Origin: Bin87 sp965232895
Lineage (GTDB): Bacteria; Chloroflexota; Dehalococcoidia; Lucifugimonadales; UBA3495
DNA length: 64,000 nucleotides
Direction: 5' to 3'
Assembly (NCBI GenBank): GCA_965232895.1
Contig: OZ247430.1
Coordinates: 3,844,001 to 3,908,000, forward strand
The notes below the pieces were generated by a model that saw only the letters and a program-made list of their open reading frames with translations, did no database searches and had not been told where the DNA came from. Shown here in pieces: positions 8,765 to 16,840 of this stretch. Positions within the stretch are counted from its first letter, which is position 1, and each line of letters starts with the position of its first letter. The position numbers and the translations under genes are program-made.

Positions 8765-9472
8765 ATGGAACCCCTGATTCGCAACATCAAAGACTTTCCC
8801 GCCGGCGCGCCGGCGCGTCTCATCAGCGCCGACGACAACCCGGCGCTGGTTACCCTGGCCTACTCCGTCATCGAGCCCGGCGGGACCAGCTCACATCACA
8901 TCCACGAATGGGAGCACGAGGTCTACATCATCGAGGGAAGCGGCACGCTGGTGGCGGACGGCAAGGAATACCCCGTCAAAGCCGGCGATGCGATGTTCAT
9001 TCCTCCCATGGTGGACCACGTCACGCGCAACGACGGCGGCGACGGCGACATCCGGCGGATCGAAATCAATCCCATCTCCGCGGCCAGCGGCAACGCCCGC
9101 CCCGGCGGGTCGGAACCCGGCGCCGGAACTCCGCCGGTGATCCGCAACCACGCGGACCTGAACGCCGAGACTGGACATACCATGCTGGGCGGACGGGACG
9201 GCTGTCCCAACTACCTCATGCTGTACAACGGCGCGATGCAGCCCGGCGCGGTTAGCCATCCCGAAACCGGCGGGCACAACCACGAATGGGACCACACCGT
9301 CTTCATCCTGGAGGGTACGGGCACCCTGGTGGTATCCGGCAAGGATTACACTGTCACCGCCGGCGACGCCATCCTGGTTCCGCCGGTTGAGCATCACCAG
9401 TGGAAGAACGAGACCGACGCCCCGATGCTCCGGGTCACGTTCAACGACATCAAGTCGGAAGGCCACGGCTAG
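8765..9472 (+). CDS. Double-cupin (bicupin) domain protein
   Basis: 235 residues with a strong GAGGAG ribosome site. Two cupin barrels are visible. The first has metal-binding motif 1 as HHIHEWEHEVYIIEGSG and a later histidine in PPMVDHVTRN. The second has HNHEWDHTVFILEGTG and PPVEHHQW. Both keep the histidine/acidic ligand pattern, suggesting two metal sites; the substrate is unknown. Fragments of this gene's 3' half recur in the mosaic remnant at 10957-11157. Confidence 0.88.
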   Translation: MEPLIRNIKDFPAGAPARLISADDNPALVTLAYSVIEPGGTSSHHIHEWEHEVYIIEGSGTLVADGKEYPVKAGDAMFIPPMVDHVTRNDGGDGDIRRIEINPISAASGNARPGGSEPGAGTPPVIRNHADLNAETGHTMLGGRDGCPNYLMLYNGAMQPGAVSHPETGGHNHEWDHTVFILEGTGTLVVSGKDYTVTAGDAILVPPVEHHQWKNETDAPMLRVTFNDIKSEGHG

Positions 9473-9557
9473 GACGAATGTCACCGACAAAGGCGCAGAT
9501 ACCCGGTATAAAGAATCGACGCCCTGCAGGTTGAAGTCCGCAAACAATCAGGCGCCG

Positions 9558-9635
9558 TCCGGATTCGTGACTCATACCGACGACAGCAATGGACTATCCG
9601 TGTGTACTGTCCCGGAGACGACTCTCGAGCAGTAA
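9558..9635 (+). pseudogene. Remnant of the C-terminus of a hendecad coiled-coil protein
   Basis: The last 25 codons of a short open frame read THTDDSNGLSVCTVPETTLEQ and stop. They align with the C-terminus of the coiled-coil protein at 11205-11804 (NHTHDADGLIVFTVPGTAGRQ) and the one at 38876-39346 (GHAHNEDGQAVFTAPP). The rest of that gene is not detectable between the cupin stop (9472) and the secreted-protein start (9657), so this looks like a deletion scar. Similarity judged by eye. Confidence 0.55.
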
Positions 9636-9656
9636 ACAACTGGAGTTGATTGGAAC

Positions 9657-10955
9657 ATGAAGCGTCTATGGCATCTAGGGGTCGTAATTGCTGTACTGGT
9701 TGCCGGTGGAGTTGGCGCGCTGGCCGGCGTTGCGCTGGCGCAGCAGGATGGCTGGATGACCCCTTTGGTGGAAGAATACAGCCTGATCTGGAAGTCCGCC
9801 TACGACGAGACGGCTTGGTACGGCTTGACCCCGGCGGGCCGAGACGCCGTCGCCGAGCAAGTATTGGAAGCCTACGTTTCCACCCGTTCAGCCTCTTCCC
9901 GCACGTCTGGGGTCCCCGCACCAGTCGGCAATCTAGACCAGCCTACTCTGACACCCGCGCCCGCGCCGTCCCAAACACTTACACCTACACCCGCGCCGGG
10001 ACCGTCGCCCACGCCCATGCCGGTGAGTCTAACGATCTCCGACATCGACGGGTACAGGTCTGAGTTCAGGATTGAAATCTTTGTTTCCTCCATTGGCCTG
10101 AACTTGGCGATGTCGCGCCGCAATATTTTCACGGCCGGCGGACGCACCGTGAAACTGGCTTCCGACGGAACCCTGAAGATGGGCATCATTGGAACCGATC
10201 TGGCAGACCGTTACTATTGGTCTTGCAACCCGGTCAACGGAAGCACCGGGGTACGTAGGTATTACGCCAGCGACGAATACAGCGCTGGTCTGCCCAAAAC
10301 CGACCTTAGCAACGCTCCCCTGCTAGAGAGCTCTTTCGGTCAGCGGGTAAATCGGATCTGCGCTGGCAAGGAAGCAGTGCCCTCTAGTTCCACTTCCACG
10401 TCTTGGGGCACTACCACTACGTTGGTTACCAGCATCCCCCCCTCCGCCCCTTCCGGGACGGCGCCAACTCCAACACCGGCTGGCAGCGCAGTGGACCAAC
10501 CCACTACTACTCCCACGGTAGAGCCATCCCTAACACCTACTCCGGAACCGGGTAAGATCAGCGCCTCCGACGTAGATGGGTACCATTCGGAATACCGGAT
10601 TGAAATCTTCGTCTCTTCAATAGGTGTGAACCTGACGATGTCGCGCGTCAACACTTACACTGCCGACCGCGCCACAGTGAAACGGACCGCCGACGGAACT
10701 CTGACGACAGGCATCGGTGGAACCGTTCTGAGAGATCGTTACTCCTGGTCCTGCAACCCCGTCAACGGAAGTACCGGCGAAAGCAGGTCTTACGCCACCG
10801 ACAGTCACAGCGTTGGCTTGCCCAAAACCGACCTGAGCAACGCTCCCCTTCGCGCTAACTCCTTCGGCCAGCGGGTGCTTCGGATCTGCGCTGGCAATGA
10901 GTCAGCGCCATCCAGCACTGATAGCAGAGGTTGGGGCGAATTTAACAGCTTCTAG
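9657..10955 (+). CDS. Secreted protein with a duplicated domain of about 113 residues
   Basis: Unrecognised family. The 432-residue protein has an N-terminal signal sequence (MKRLWHLGVVIAVLVAGGVG, cleavage near the AQQ at about 29), a short domain at about 30-75, then two homologous domains at about 125-238 and 303-415 separated by Pro/Thr-rich linkers. Each repeat begins DxDGY(R/H)SE(F/Y)RIEIFVSSIG and contains SCNPVNGSTG and GLPKTDLSNAPL; each has two cysteines (190/235 and 366/411) that could form a disulfide outside the cell. Possibly a surface or matrix protein; no function assigned. Confidence 0.75.
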   Translation: MKRLWHLGVVIAVLVAGGVGALAGVALAQQDGWMTPLVEEYSLIWKSAYDETAWYGLTPAGRDAVAEQVLEAYVSTRSASSRTSGVPAPVGNLDQPTLTPAPAPSQTLTPTPAPGPSPTPMPVSLTISDIDGYRSEFRIEIFVSSIGLNLAMSRRNIFTAGGRTVKLASDGTLKMGIIGTDLADRYYWSCNPVNGSTGVRRYYASDEYSAGLPKTDLSNAPLLESSFGQRVNRICAGKEAVPSSSTSTSWGTTTTLVTSIPPSAPSGTAPTPTPAGSAVDQPTTTPTVEPSLTPTPEPGKISASDVDGYHSEYRIEIFVSSIGVNLTMSRVNTYTADRATVKRTADGTLTTGIGGTVLRDRYSWSCNPVNGSTGESRSYATDSHSVGLPKTDLSNAPLRANSFGQRVLRICAGNESAPSSTDSRGWGEFNSF

Positions 10956-10956
10956 T

Positions 10957-11157
10957 ATGCTTGTACTAACCCACCTCGTCGCCGTCCGCGCCCGCGAGGT
11001 TCTGGACTCTCACGGCAACCCCATGGTGGAGGTTGACGTAATGCAGAGCAGCGGCGCATTCGGCGTGATGCAGCCCAGCGCGGTGAACCATCCCGAGACC
11101 GACGCGCCCATGCTCATGGTTACCTTCAACGATATCAAGTCCGAAGGTCACGGATAG
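10957..11157 (+). pseudogene. Mosaic remnant: enolase 5' end joined to cupin 3' fragments
   Basis: A 66-codon frame starting one base after the preceding stop. Its first half (VRAREVLDSHGNPMVEVDV) copies the enolase N-terminus at 11814 (VRAREVLDSRGNPTVEVDV). Its second half (VMQPSAVNHPE then TDAPMLMVTFNDIKSEGHG) copies two separated pieces of the cupin gene at 8765-9472 (AMQPGAVSHPE and TDAPMLRVTFNDIKSEGHG), with the stretch between them missing. The junction falls at the shared bases GA(A/G)ACCG. It has diverged from both parents, so it is an old event. It keeps an open frame but probably encodes nothing functional. Confidence 0.75.
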
Positions 11158-11204
11158 CGCGGCCACCAAGCGAGGCGAGTAATCGCTCGGCAAAGGAGAC
11201 GCCT

Positions 11205-11804
11205 ATGGAAACCGCTACCGCTATCGCCATAGTTGGCGTCGGTGTCGCCACCATTAGCGTCGGCGTCACCATCATTGTGCTCCTGCTCAGAGGCAGCTAT
11301 GCGCTGGGCAGGAACACCGCCCAAGTTGAAACCCTGGGTCAAACCCTTGAGGAAGTACGAAAGGAAATCAATGACGTGCGGTCAGGATCCCAGCAGGATA
11401 CCCAGGAACTGCGGACGGAAGTGAGGCAGGAAATCCAAGGAGTGAGGCAGGAAATCCAGGAACTGCGAACGGAAGTGCGGCAGGAAATCCAGGTAGTGAG
11501 GCAGGAAATCCAGGAACTGCGGACGGAAGTGCGGCAGGAAACCCAGGAACTGCGAACGGAAGTGCGGCAGGAAATCCAGGTAGTCCGGGCTGAAATCAGG
11601 GAATCTCGCGCCGAAGCTCGGCAGGACAACCAGCAACTGCGGGCTGAAATGGTCGCCGGATTTGCAAGGTTGGCGGAAGCGATCGACGCGCTGAGAAGTG
11701 AGGTTCAGCAAAGCAACCAAGTGTTGTCTGCGCTGGCGAACCACACCCATGACGCTGACGGTCTAATCGTGTTTACCGTGCCGGGCACCGCAGGCCGGCA
11801 ATAG
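11205..11804 (+). CDS. Membrane-anchored coiled-coil protein with 18/11-residue repeats
   Basis: 199 residues after an AAAGGAGA ribosome site. One N-terminal transmembrane helix (about 3-28) is followed by a long coiled coil (about 40-150) built from near-identical units (QELRTEVRQEI plus QVVRQEI, i.e. 11+7 residues), and a C-terminal tail NHTHDADGLIVFTVPG. The tail and repeat style recur at 38876-39346. The gene ends 8 bases before the enolase start and may be co-transcribed with it. Function unknown; a scaffold, tether or adaptor is possible. Confidence 0.8.
   Translation: METATAIAIVGVGVATISVGVTIIVLLLRGSYALGRNTAQVETLGQTLEEVRKEINDVRSGSQQDTQELRTEVRQEIQGVRQEIQELRTEVRQEIQVVRQEIQELRTEVRQETQELRTEVRQEIQVVRAEIRESRAEARQDNQQLRAEMVAGFARLAEAIDALRSEVQQSNQVLSALANHTHDADGLIVFTVPGTAGRQ
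11396..11600 (+). repeat. In-gene tandem repeat of 54/33 bases encoding the coiled coil
   Basis: Units of the type GAACTGCGGACGGAAGTGCG followed by GCAGGAAATCCAG recur about four times almost unchanged at the DNA level, which indicates recent slippage or unequal crossing-over. Confidence 0.75.
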
Positions 11805-11813
11805 GCAAACCTC

Positions 11814-13127
11814 GTGCTCAACGCGACCATCATCGTTGACGTTCGGGCCCGCGAGGTTCTCGACTCGCGCGGCAATCCTACCGTGGAGGTTGACGTAACG
11901 CTGCGTGGCGGCGCTTTCGGTAGCGCGATCGTACCGTCCGGAGCGTCGACCGGGCGGCATGAGGCCGTGGAACTTCGGGACGGCGATCCGACCCGATATG
12001 AAGGCAAGGGCGTGCTGCGGGCGGTCGCGTCGGTGAACGACGTTATCAGCCCCGCGGTTTGCGGAATCGCCGACGCCGCCGATCAGCCCGCGTTGGACGA
12101 TCGGCTGTGCGGGTTGGACGGTACGGCGAACAAGGCGAACCTGGGAGCCAACGCGATCCTGGGCGTTTCCCTTGCCGCCGCTCATGCCGCTGCCAACGCC
12201 GCAGGGCAACCGCTCTACCGGTACCTCGGCGGACCGGATGCCTGCGTCGTTCCGATGCCGATGGTCAACATCATCAGCGGTGGGCGACACGCGGCCGGCG
12301 GCCTGGACATGCAGGACTTCCTCGTCATCCCCATTGGCGCCGAAACCTACCGCGAGGCGTTGCGGATGGTGGTGGCGGTGTACCGGGCAGTGGGCCGCGT
12401 CCTGTCCCAGACCGGGCCTTACCCCTACGGTGTCGCCGACGAGGGCGGATACGGCCCGCCGCTGCCCTGCCACGAGGACGCGCTGGGCCTGCTCTACAAT
12501 GCCACCCGCTTGGCCGGTTACCGGTGCGCCCGGGACGGCGATATCGCCATCGGGCTCGACGTGGCGGCCACCGAGTTCGCCGGCGGTGGCGGACAATACG
12601 CGCTGAACGCCGAGGGTCGCGCATTCTCCGCCCTGGAACTGGTCGACCTGCTGGACCACTGGAGCAAGACCTACCCCATCATTTCCATCGAGGACGGCCT
12701 GGCCGAGGACGACTGGGAAGGCTGGGACTACCTGACGCGAAAACTGGGCGTTTCGACCCAACTGATCGGCGACGATTTGTTCACCACTAACCCCGAACGC
12801 CTGACGCGGGGCGCCGACGACGGGATCGCCAACGCGGTTTTGGTGAAACCTAACCAGATCGGGACACTGACCGAAACGCTGGACACAGTGAGATTGGCCC
12901 AGGAGCGTGGCTACCTCCCGGTGATCTCAGCCCGCTCCGGGGAAACGGAGGACACCACCATCGCCGACCTGGCCGTGGCCACCGGCGCGGGGCAGATCAA
13001 AATCGGCTCCATCACCCGCTCCGAGAGACTGGCCAAGTACAACCGGCTACTGCGTATCGAGGAAGAGTTAGGGGATCAAGCTCGCTTTGCCGGACGGGAT
13101 GTTTTCGCTCGGTTCTTGACCTCATGA
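11814..13127 (+). CDS. eno: Enolase-family protein, divergent active site
   Basis: Family reaction: 2-phosphoglycerate to phosphoenolpyruvate plus water. 437 residues from a GTG start. Typical stretches include AREVLDSRGNPTVEVDV, GTANKANLGANAILGVSLA, VADEGG, SIEDGLAEDDWEGW, GDDLF, VKPNQIGTLTET and SGETEDTTIADLAVA. Metal-ligand positions (D249, E293, D320/321), catalytic K345, H159, R374 and K396 are present. Two positions usually invariant differ: the Glu of the QEF motif is Asp (D168) and the His of SHRSGETED is Ala (A373). It may be a functional variant or a paralogue with altered activity. The stop overlaps the rsmG start (ATGA). Confidence 0.88.
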   Translation: MLNATIIVDVRAREVLDSRGNPTVEVDVTLRGGAFGSAIVPSGASTGRHEAVELRDGDPTRYEGKGVLRAVASVNDVISPAVCGIADAADQPALDDRLCGLDGTANKANLGANAILGVSLAAAHAAANAAGQPLYRYLGGPDACVVPMPMVNIISGGRHAAGGLDMQDFLVIPIGAETYREALRMVVAVYRAVGRVLSQTGPYPYGVADEGGYGPPLPCHEDALGLLYNATRLAGYRCARDGDIAIGLDVAATEFAGGGGQYALNAEGRAFSALELVDLLDHWSKTYPIISIEDGLAEDDWEGWDYLTRKLGVSTQLIGDDLFTTNPERLTRGADDGIANAVLVKPNQIGTLTETLDTVRLAQERGYLPVISARSGETEDTTIADLAVATGAGQIKIGSITRSERLAKYNRLLRIEEELGDQARFAGRDVFARFLTS

Positions 13128-13864
13128 CAACCGCGGCCGAGTTGGGAATGGAAATCCTCAACGAACAGGCGGCGCGCCTGGGGCTGGACCTATCGGCCGA
13201 TCAGTTGGCGCAATTCGCCCAGTACCAGCGGCTGCTCGCAGAAGGGAATCAGCGGGCGAACCTGACTGCCGTCACCGATCCAGAAAGCGTGCAGGTGCGG
13301 CACTTCCTTGATTCGTTGACCGCCATGTTGGCGGTCGACGATTGGCGGGACGGCCTCCGGGTGGTCGATCTGGGCGCCGGTGCGGGGTTTCCCGGGGTTC
13401 CGCTCAAGATAGTTTTTCCAGGCATCCGGTTGACGCTGGTGGAATCGACGGCCAAGAAGACGGCATTTCTCCACACGCTGGCATCGGGTCTGGGCATCGA
13501 CGACGTGGACATTATCACGATGAGGGTCGAGGACTTGGCGCGCACGGAGGGTTATCGCGGACAATTCGACGTCGCCCTGGCCCGCGGGTTGGCGTCGATG
13601 TCCGTGCTCGTCGAGTACGCGCTGCCACTGTGCAAGGGACATGGAACACTGGTGGCATGGAAGGGAAAGGACGGTCCCGCTGAGGCGCAATCGGCGACCA
13701 ACGCGCTGTCGGAGCTGGGCGGGAAGATTGCGGGCGTCGTTTCCATGAACGATCTATCGCCGCCGCTGCCCCCGGACCGTTGGCTCATTACCGTGGAAAA
13801 GGTGCGCCGGACGCCGGGGAAGTACCCCCGCCGGGTCGGCGTTCCGGCCAAGCAGCCGCTATAG
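13124..13864 (+). CDS. rsmG: 16S rRNA (guanine527-N7)-methyltransferase RsmG
   Basis: SAM-dependent methyltransferase (formerly GidB) that methylates G527 of 16S rRNA. 246 residues. It shows ANLTAVTDPESVQVRHFLDS, the SAM motif VVDLGAGAGFPGVPLKIV, VESTAKKTAFL and FDVALARGLASM. Its ATG overlaps the enolase TGA by 4 bases, implying translational coupling. The 3' end overlaps the convergent AOR gene by a few bases. Confidence 0.95.
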   Translation: MTTAAELGMEILNEQAARLGLDLSADQLAQFAQYQRLLAEGNQRANLTAVTDPESVQVRHFLDSLTAMLAVDDWRDGLRVVDLGAGAGFPGVPLKIVFPGIRLTLVESTAKKTAFLHTLASGLGIDDVDIITMRVEDLARTEGYRGQFDVALARGLASMSVLVEYALPLCKGHGTLVAWKGKDGPAEAQSATNALSELGGKIAGVVSMNDLSPPLPPDRWLITVEKVRRTPGKYPRRVGVPAKQPL

Positions 13865-15781
13865 GACAATCGAGGCCGGCTCGACGCGACCGCCCGTTGT
13901 CCAACCCCGGGCGCGATAATAGTCGTCGATCATCCGGTCCAGCTCTTCCTTGGTGAGGCCCACGCCGGCCGCGACACCGTCCGCGAGGGGTTCTTTCAGT
14001 GCGCGATCCGGAAGGGTGTCGTCGGAGCGTCGCCATCCCCAATGCTGGTTGTAGCGCTTTTTGAGGTCCGCTATGTGGGCGGCGGCGCGGCGCAGTTCGT
14101 CGGCGTCGAAATCCTCCCATCCGGTCACCATGCGGTAAACGGCGGCTGATTCTTCCCAGAAATCGCCGAAAGCCCGGCGGAGGAACTTGCACCAGATCAG
14201 CGAGTCCAGCGCCGCCGCGAAGTCCTCGCTGTCGGCTGCGATCTTCCCGCGCCGTCCGTCGACGGCCAGGCGGTCCACCTCCGGCGAGAAGTCGGCGTCG
14301 TATGCGGAGGTGCGATTGTGGCACGCTCCGCGCGGGGTCGTGGCCAAGCCCAACGCCAGGGTCTTCAGGCTGCGGGGTTCGTAGCCGGGCATCTCCAGCC
14401 CCTTGACCTGCATGGCCCAGGACCCTGATCCGCCGCCAACCCGTTCGGCGGCCAGACGAGTGCCGTCGGCCAGGAGGTTGCCCAGCACACCACGACGATG
14501 CCCGATGTCTTCCAGGAGTTGGATGACTGCCGCGCCGTCACCGAAGTTCGGCCCGGCGTGGGCGAGGTCGGCGCCGTCGCCCAAGTCCACGGAAGGCAAC
14601 AGCCCGCGCCCGGCGGTTTCCATGGCCCAGGCGATGACGCCGCCGGCGGAAATGGTGTCCAGACCCAGTTCGTCGCAGCGGCGCACGGCGCGGATTACCG
14701 CATCGGGATCGCCGACGCCGACCAACGGGCCCAGGGCGAAGAGGCTTTCGTACTCCAGGCGGGCGCTGACCTCGCCGTCCTGCTCGGTGCCCCGCGTCTT
14801 ACTTCCCGCCGTGACGATCTTTTCGCATCCGATGGTGCAGTTGGCGCAGTGGGCGGAGCGAGTGGTCCTGGTCTGGTGCAGCGCCTCGCCGCTGACTGCC
14901 TCGGCGTCCTCGAAGGTGGACTGTTGGAAATTGCGCGTGGGGAGCGTGCCCAGGCGGTTGAACACGGACACGTTGGCGATGGTCCCCAACTCGCGGTACT
15001 TCGCGGTGGCGGCTCCGAGGCTGCGCCGGCTGAGGTCCCGGGCGTAACCGCGCAGGTCTTCAGGATGGGCCACCGGCGGGTCCGCGTCAGGATTTCCTCG
15101 AACGGCGATGGCCTTCAGGTTCTTGCTGCCCATGACCGCCCCGGGTCCGCAGCGGCCAGCCTGCCGTCCGCCGTCGTTGGCGATGCTGGCGAAGCGGACC
15201 AGGTTCTCCCCGGCCGGGCCGATGCAGGCCACCCGCACGGGACGACGGCCGCCGTCGTCCAGCTCCCGTTTGACCGTTGCTTCGGTGTCCAGCGTGGAAA
15301 AGCCCAGCAGGTGGCCGGCGCTCCTGATGTGTGGAACGCCATCGGTATCGATGTGGAGCAGAGCGGGCTGTTCGGAGCGCCCGGTGATCACCAGCGCGTC
15401 TCCGCAGGCCCGTTTCAGCTCAACGGCCAGGTGGCTGGAGGACAGCCCATCGGCGATAAAACCGGTCAGCGGGGAACGAGTCATCACGGCGAACTTGCTC
15501 GAGGTCGTCAGGCGGGTGCCGACGAGCGGACTGGTGACGAAAATCAGCGGATTGTCGGGATACAATGCCGAATCGAGCAATTGCTTCCGGTTCTCATCCG
15601 AAAGGGTTTCACCGTCGTGGTCAACGGTAGGGCTGCCGTAACGATGCAACATCCAAGTACCCAGGCCGATGCCCCCTACGGTGGCCCGGAGGGCATGTTG
15701 AGGTATCGGGTCGCGTCGATATCCGCCGGTGGTCAGGTCAACCACCGTCGCGAAACCACGGTAGCCATAGAGCGCGTCCAT
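13859..15781 (-). CDS. Aldehyde:ferredoxin oxidoreductase family tungsten/molybdenum enzyme
   Basis: About 640 residues from ATG 15781. AOR-family enzymes oxidise aldehydes to acids with a bis-pterin W or Mo cofactor and a [4Fe-4S] cluster, passing electrons to ferredoxin. The pterin loop GRCGPGAVMGSKNLKAIAV is clear. Cluster cysteines are visible as CANCTIGC, with the fourth in a LDSLIWCKF segment near the C-terminal third. An apparently longer start at 15844 overlaps moaD and is rejected. It starts 5 bases after the moaD stop, and mobA lies upstream. Substrate not predictable. Confidence 0.92.
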   Translation of the reverse strand: MDALYGYRGFATVVDLTTGGYRRDPIPQHALRATVGGIGLGTWMLHRYGSPTVDHDGETLSDENRKQLLDSALYPDNPLIFVTSPLVGTRLTTSSKFAVMTRSPLTGFIADGLSSSHLAVELKRACGDALVITGRSEQPALLHIDTDGVPHIRSAGHLLGFSTLDTEATVKRELDDGGRRPVRVACIGPAGENLVRFASIANDGGRQAGRCGPGAVMGSKNLKAIAVRGNPDADPPVAHPEDLRGYARDLSRRSLGAATAKYRELGTIANVSVFNRLGTLPTRNFQQSTFEDAEAVSGEALHQTRTTRSAHCANCTIGCEKIVTAGSKTRGTEQDGEVSARLEYESLFALGPLVGVGDPDAVIRAVRRCDELGLDTISAGGVIAWAMETAGRGLLPSVDLGDGADLAHAGPNFGDGAAVIQLLEDIGHRRGVLGNLLADGTRLAAERVGGGSGSWAMQVKGLEMPGYEPRSLKTLALGLATTPRGACHNRTSAYDADFSPEVDRLAVDGRRGKIAADSEDFAAALDSLIWCKFLRRAFGDFWEESAAVYRMVTGWEDFDADELRRAAAHIADLKKRYNQHWGWRRSDDTLPDRALKEPLADGVAAGVGLTKEELDRMIDDYYRARGWTTGGRVEPASIVL

Positions 15782-15786
15782 GACAC

Positions 15787-16113
15787 TCAACCGCCGGCCT
15801 GGTTGGACAAGAGCAGGATCGAGTCTCCCTCCTCCCAGGGCCAAACCGTGTCGGCGTCGGGCGACAAAAAGGCGAGGCCATTCCGGTTCAACGCATATCC
15901 GTCCGCCACGGCAACCGTGCCGTCCTCAGCGAGATGCAGCGCGTTGCCGACGAGCCTGGGGCATTCACGAGCGAGGGCGTTGACCAGCGCCGGGACGGGA
16001 GACCGCGCGTTTACCGTGAGCGTCATGCTGCTGGCGCCGGCGTGGATACGCGCCATGCCGAACAACTCTACGGTGACGACCACCACATTGCCGGGAGCGG
16101 TCAGCGAGTTCAT
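15787..16113 (-). CDS. moaD: MoaD/ThiS-family sulfur carrier protein
   Basis: 108-residue ubiquitin-like protein ending in the diagnostic Gly-Gly (LLLSNQAGG), the residue that is adenylated and thiocarboxylated to deliver sulfur for molybdopterin synthesis. It lies between mobA and the AOR gene with ATGA overlap upstream and 5 bases of spacing downstream. MoaD-like genes beside AOR genes are a known arrangement, probably serving the tungsto-pterin cofactor. Confidence 0.88.
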   Translation of the reverse strand: MNSLTAPGNVVVVTVELFGMARIHAGASSMTLTVNARSPVPALVNALARECPRLVGNALHLAEDGTVAVADGYALNRNGLAFLSPDADTVWPWEEGDSILLLSNQAGG

Positions 16114-16730
16114 CGCGCCAGATCCATGGCCCGCGCCAAATCTTCCGGCCGGTTGATGTTGAAGAAACTGAGCAGGTCAGGATCGAATTCCCGGATGTCG
16201 TTCTCCGGTACGTACCGGACGGCAACGTCGTCGAAGAAACCGGATATTTTCAACTGACCGGCTCTCAGCCTGGCCTCAATGGCTGGCATGCAACGCCGTG
16301 TGTACAGGGCATGGGTAGGCTCGGGGCGGCCGTCCAGAACCGGAACGACCGCGTCAAACCCGCTGCGCAACGACGCCAGGTGCGATAACAGGGGCGCCGA
16401 CAGGAAGGGCATGTCGCAGGCCGTCACCAGGGACCATTGGGTAGGCGAGGCGTTCAACCCGGTGTAGATGCCGCCGAGGGATCCGCAATTGGGAAACACG
16501 TCGACGGCCACCAGGTGGTCATCGTCCAACGGCAGTTCGGCGGCGCGTTCCTGGTCAGCAACCACGACCACCACGTGATGGGCGGAGAGCGCGTCGGACG
16601 CGCGTCGGATCACTCGCCTGATGAGCGGTTCTCCGGCGAAGGGTTCAACTGCTTTGTCACGTCCCAGCCGCCGGCTCTGGCCGCCGGCAAGGATTACGGC
16701 GGTGATTGCTGATTTGCCGACGGAATTCAT
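16110..16730 (-). CDS. mobA: Molybdenum cofactor guanylyltransferase MobA
   Basis: Transfers GMP from GTP to Mo-molybdopterin. 206 residues with the nucleotidyltransferase signature VILAGGQSRRLGRDKA at about 13-28, a conserved GSLGGIYTGL loop, and TACDMPFL with the metal-binding Asp. First gene of mobA-moaD-AOR; its TGA overlaps the moaD ATG. AOR enzymes use a non-nucleotide bis-pterin, so MobA probably serves another molybdoenzyme as well. Confidence 0.93.
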   Translation of the reverse strand: MNSVGKSAITAVILAGGQSRRLGRDKAVEPFAGEPLIRRVIRRASDALSAHHVVVVVADQERAAELPLDDDHLVAVDVFPNCGSLGGIYTGLNASPTQWSLVTACDMPFLSAPLLSHLASLRSGFDAVVPVLDGRPEPTHALYTRRCMPAIEARLRAGQLKISGFFDDVAVRYVPENDIREFDPDLLSFFNINRPEDLARAMDLAR

Positions 16731-16840
16731 AATGGAGATTGTGCCGGAGACCGGATAGGTTCAGCATATCACCGCCAAATGGGAATCGCACGCTATCCAC
16801 CGGGCAGAACGGGGCAATCGCATCGTGATTGAAGCGCCCC

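Noticed and set aside
11396..11600. CRISPR-like array
   Set aside because: Repeats are contiguous, in frame and encode a coiled coil; no unique spacers. The same holds for 39025-39215 and 47420-47590.
14498..16156. 552-codon plus-strand frame over AOR and moaD
   Set aside because: Antisense to AOR with clear pterin and cluster motifs; no recognisable protein.
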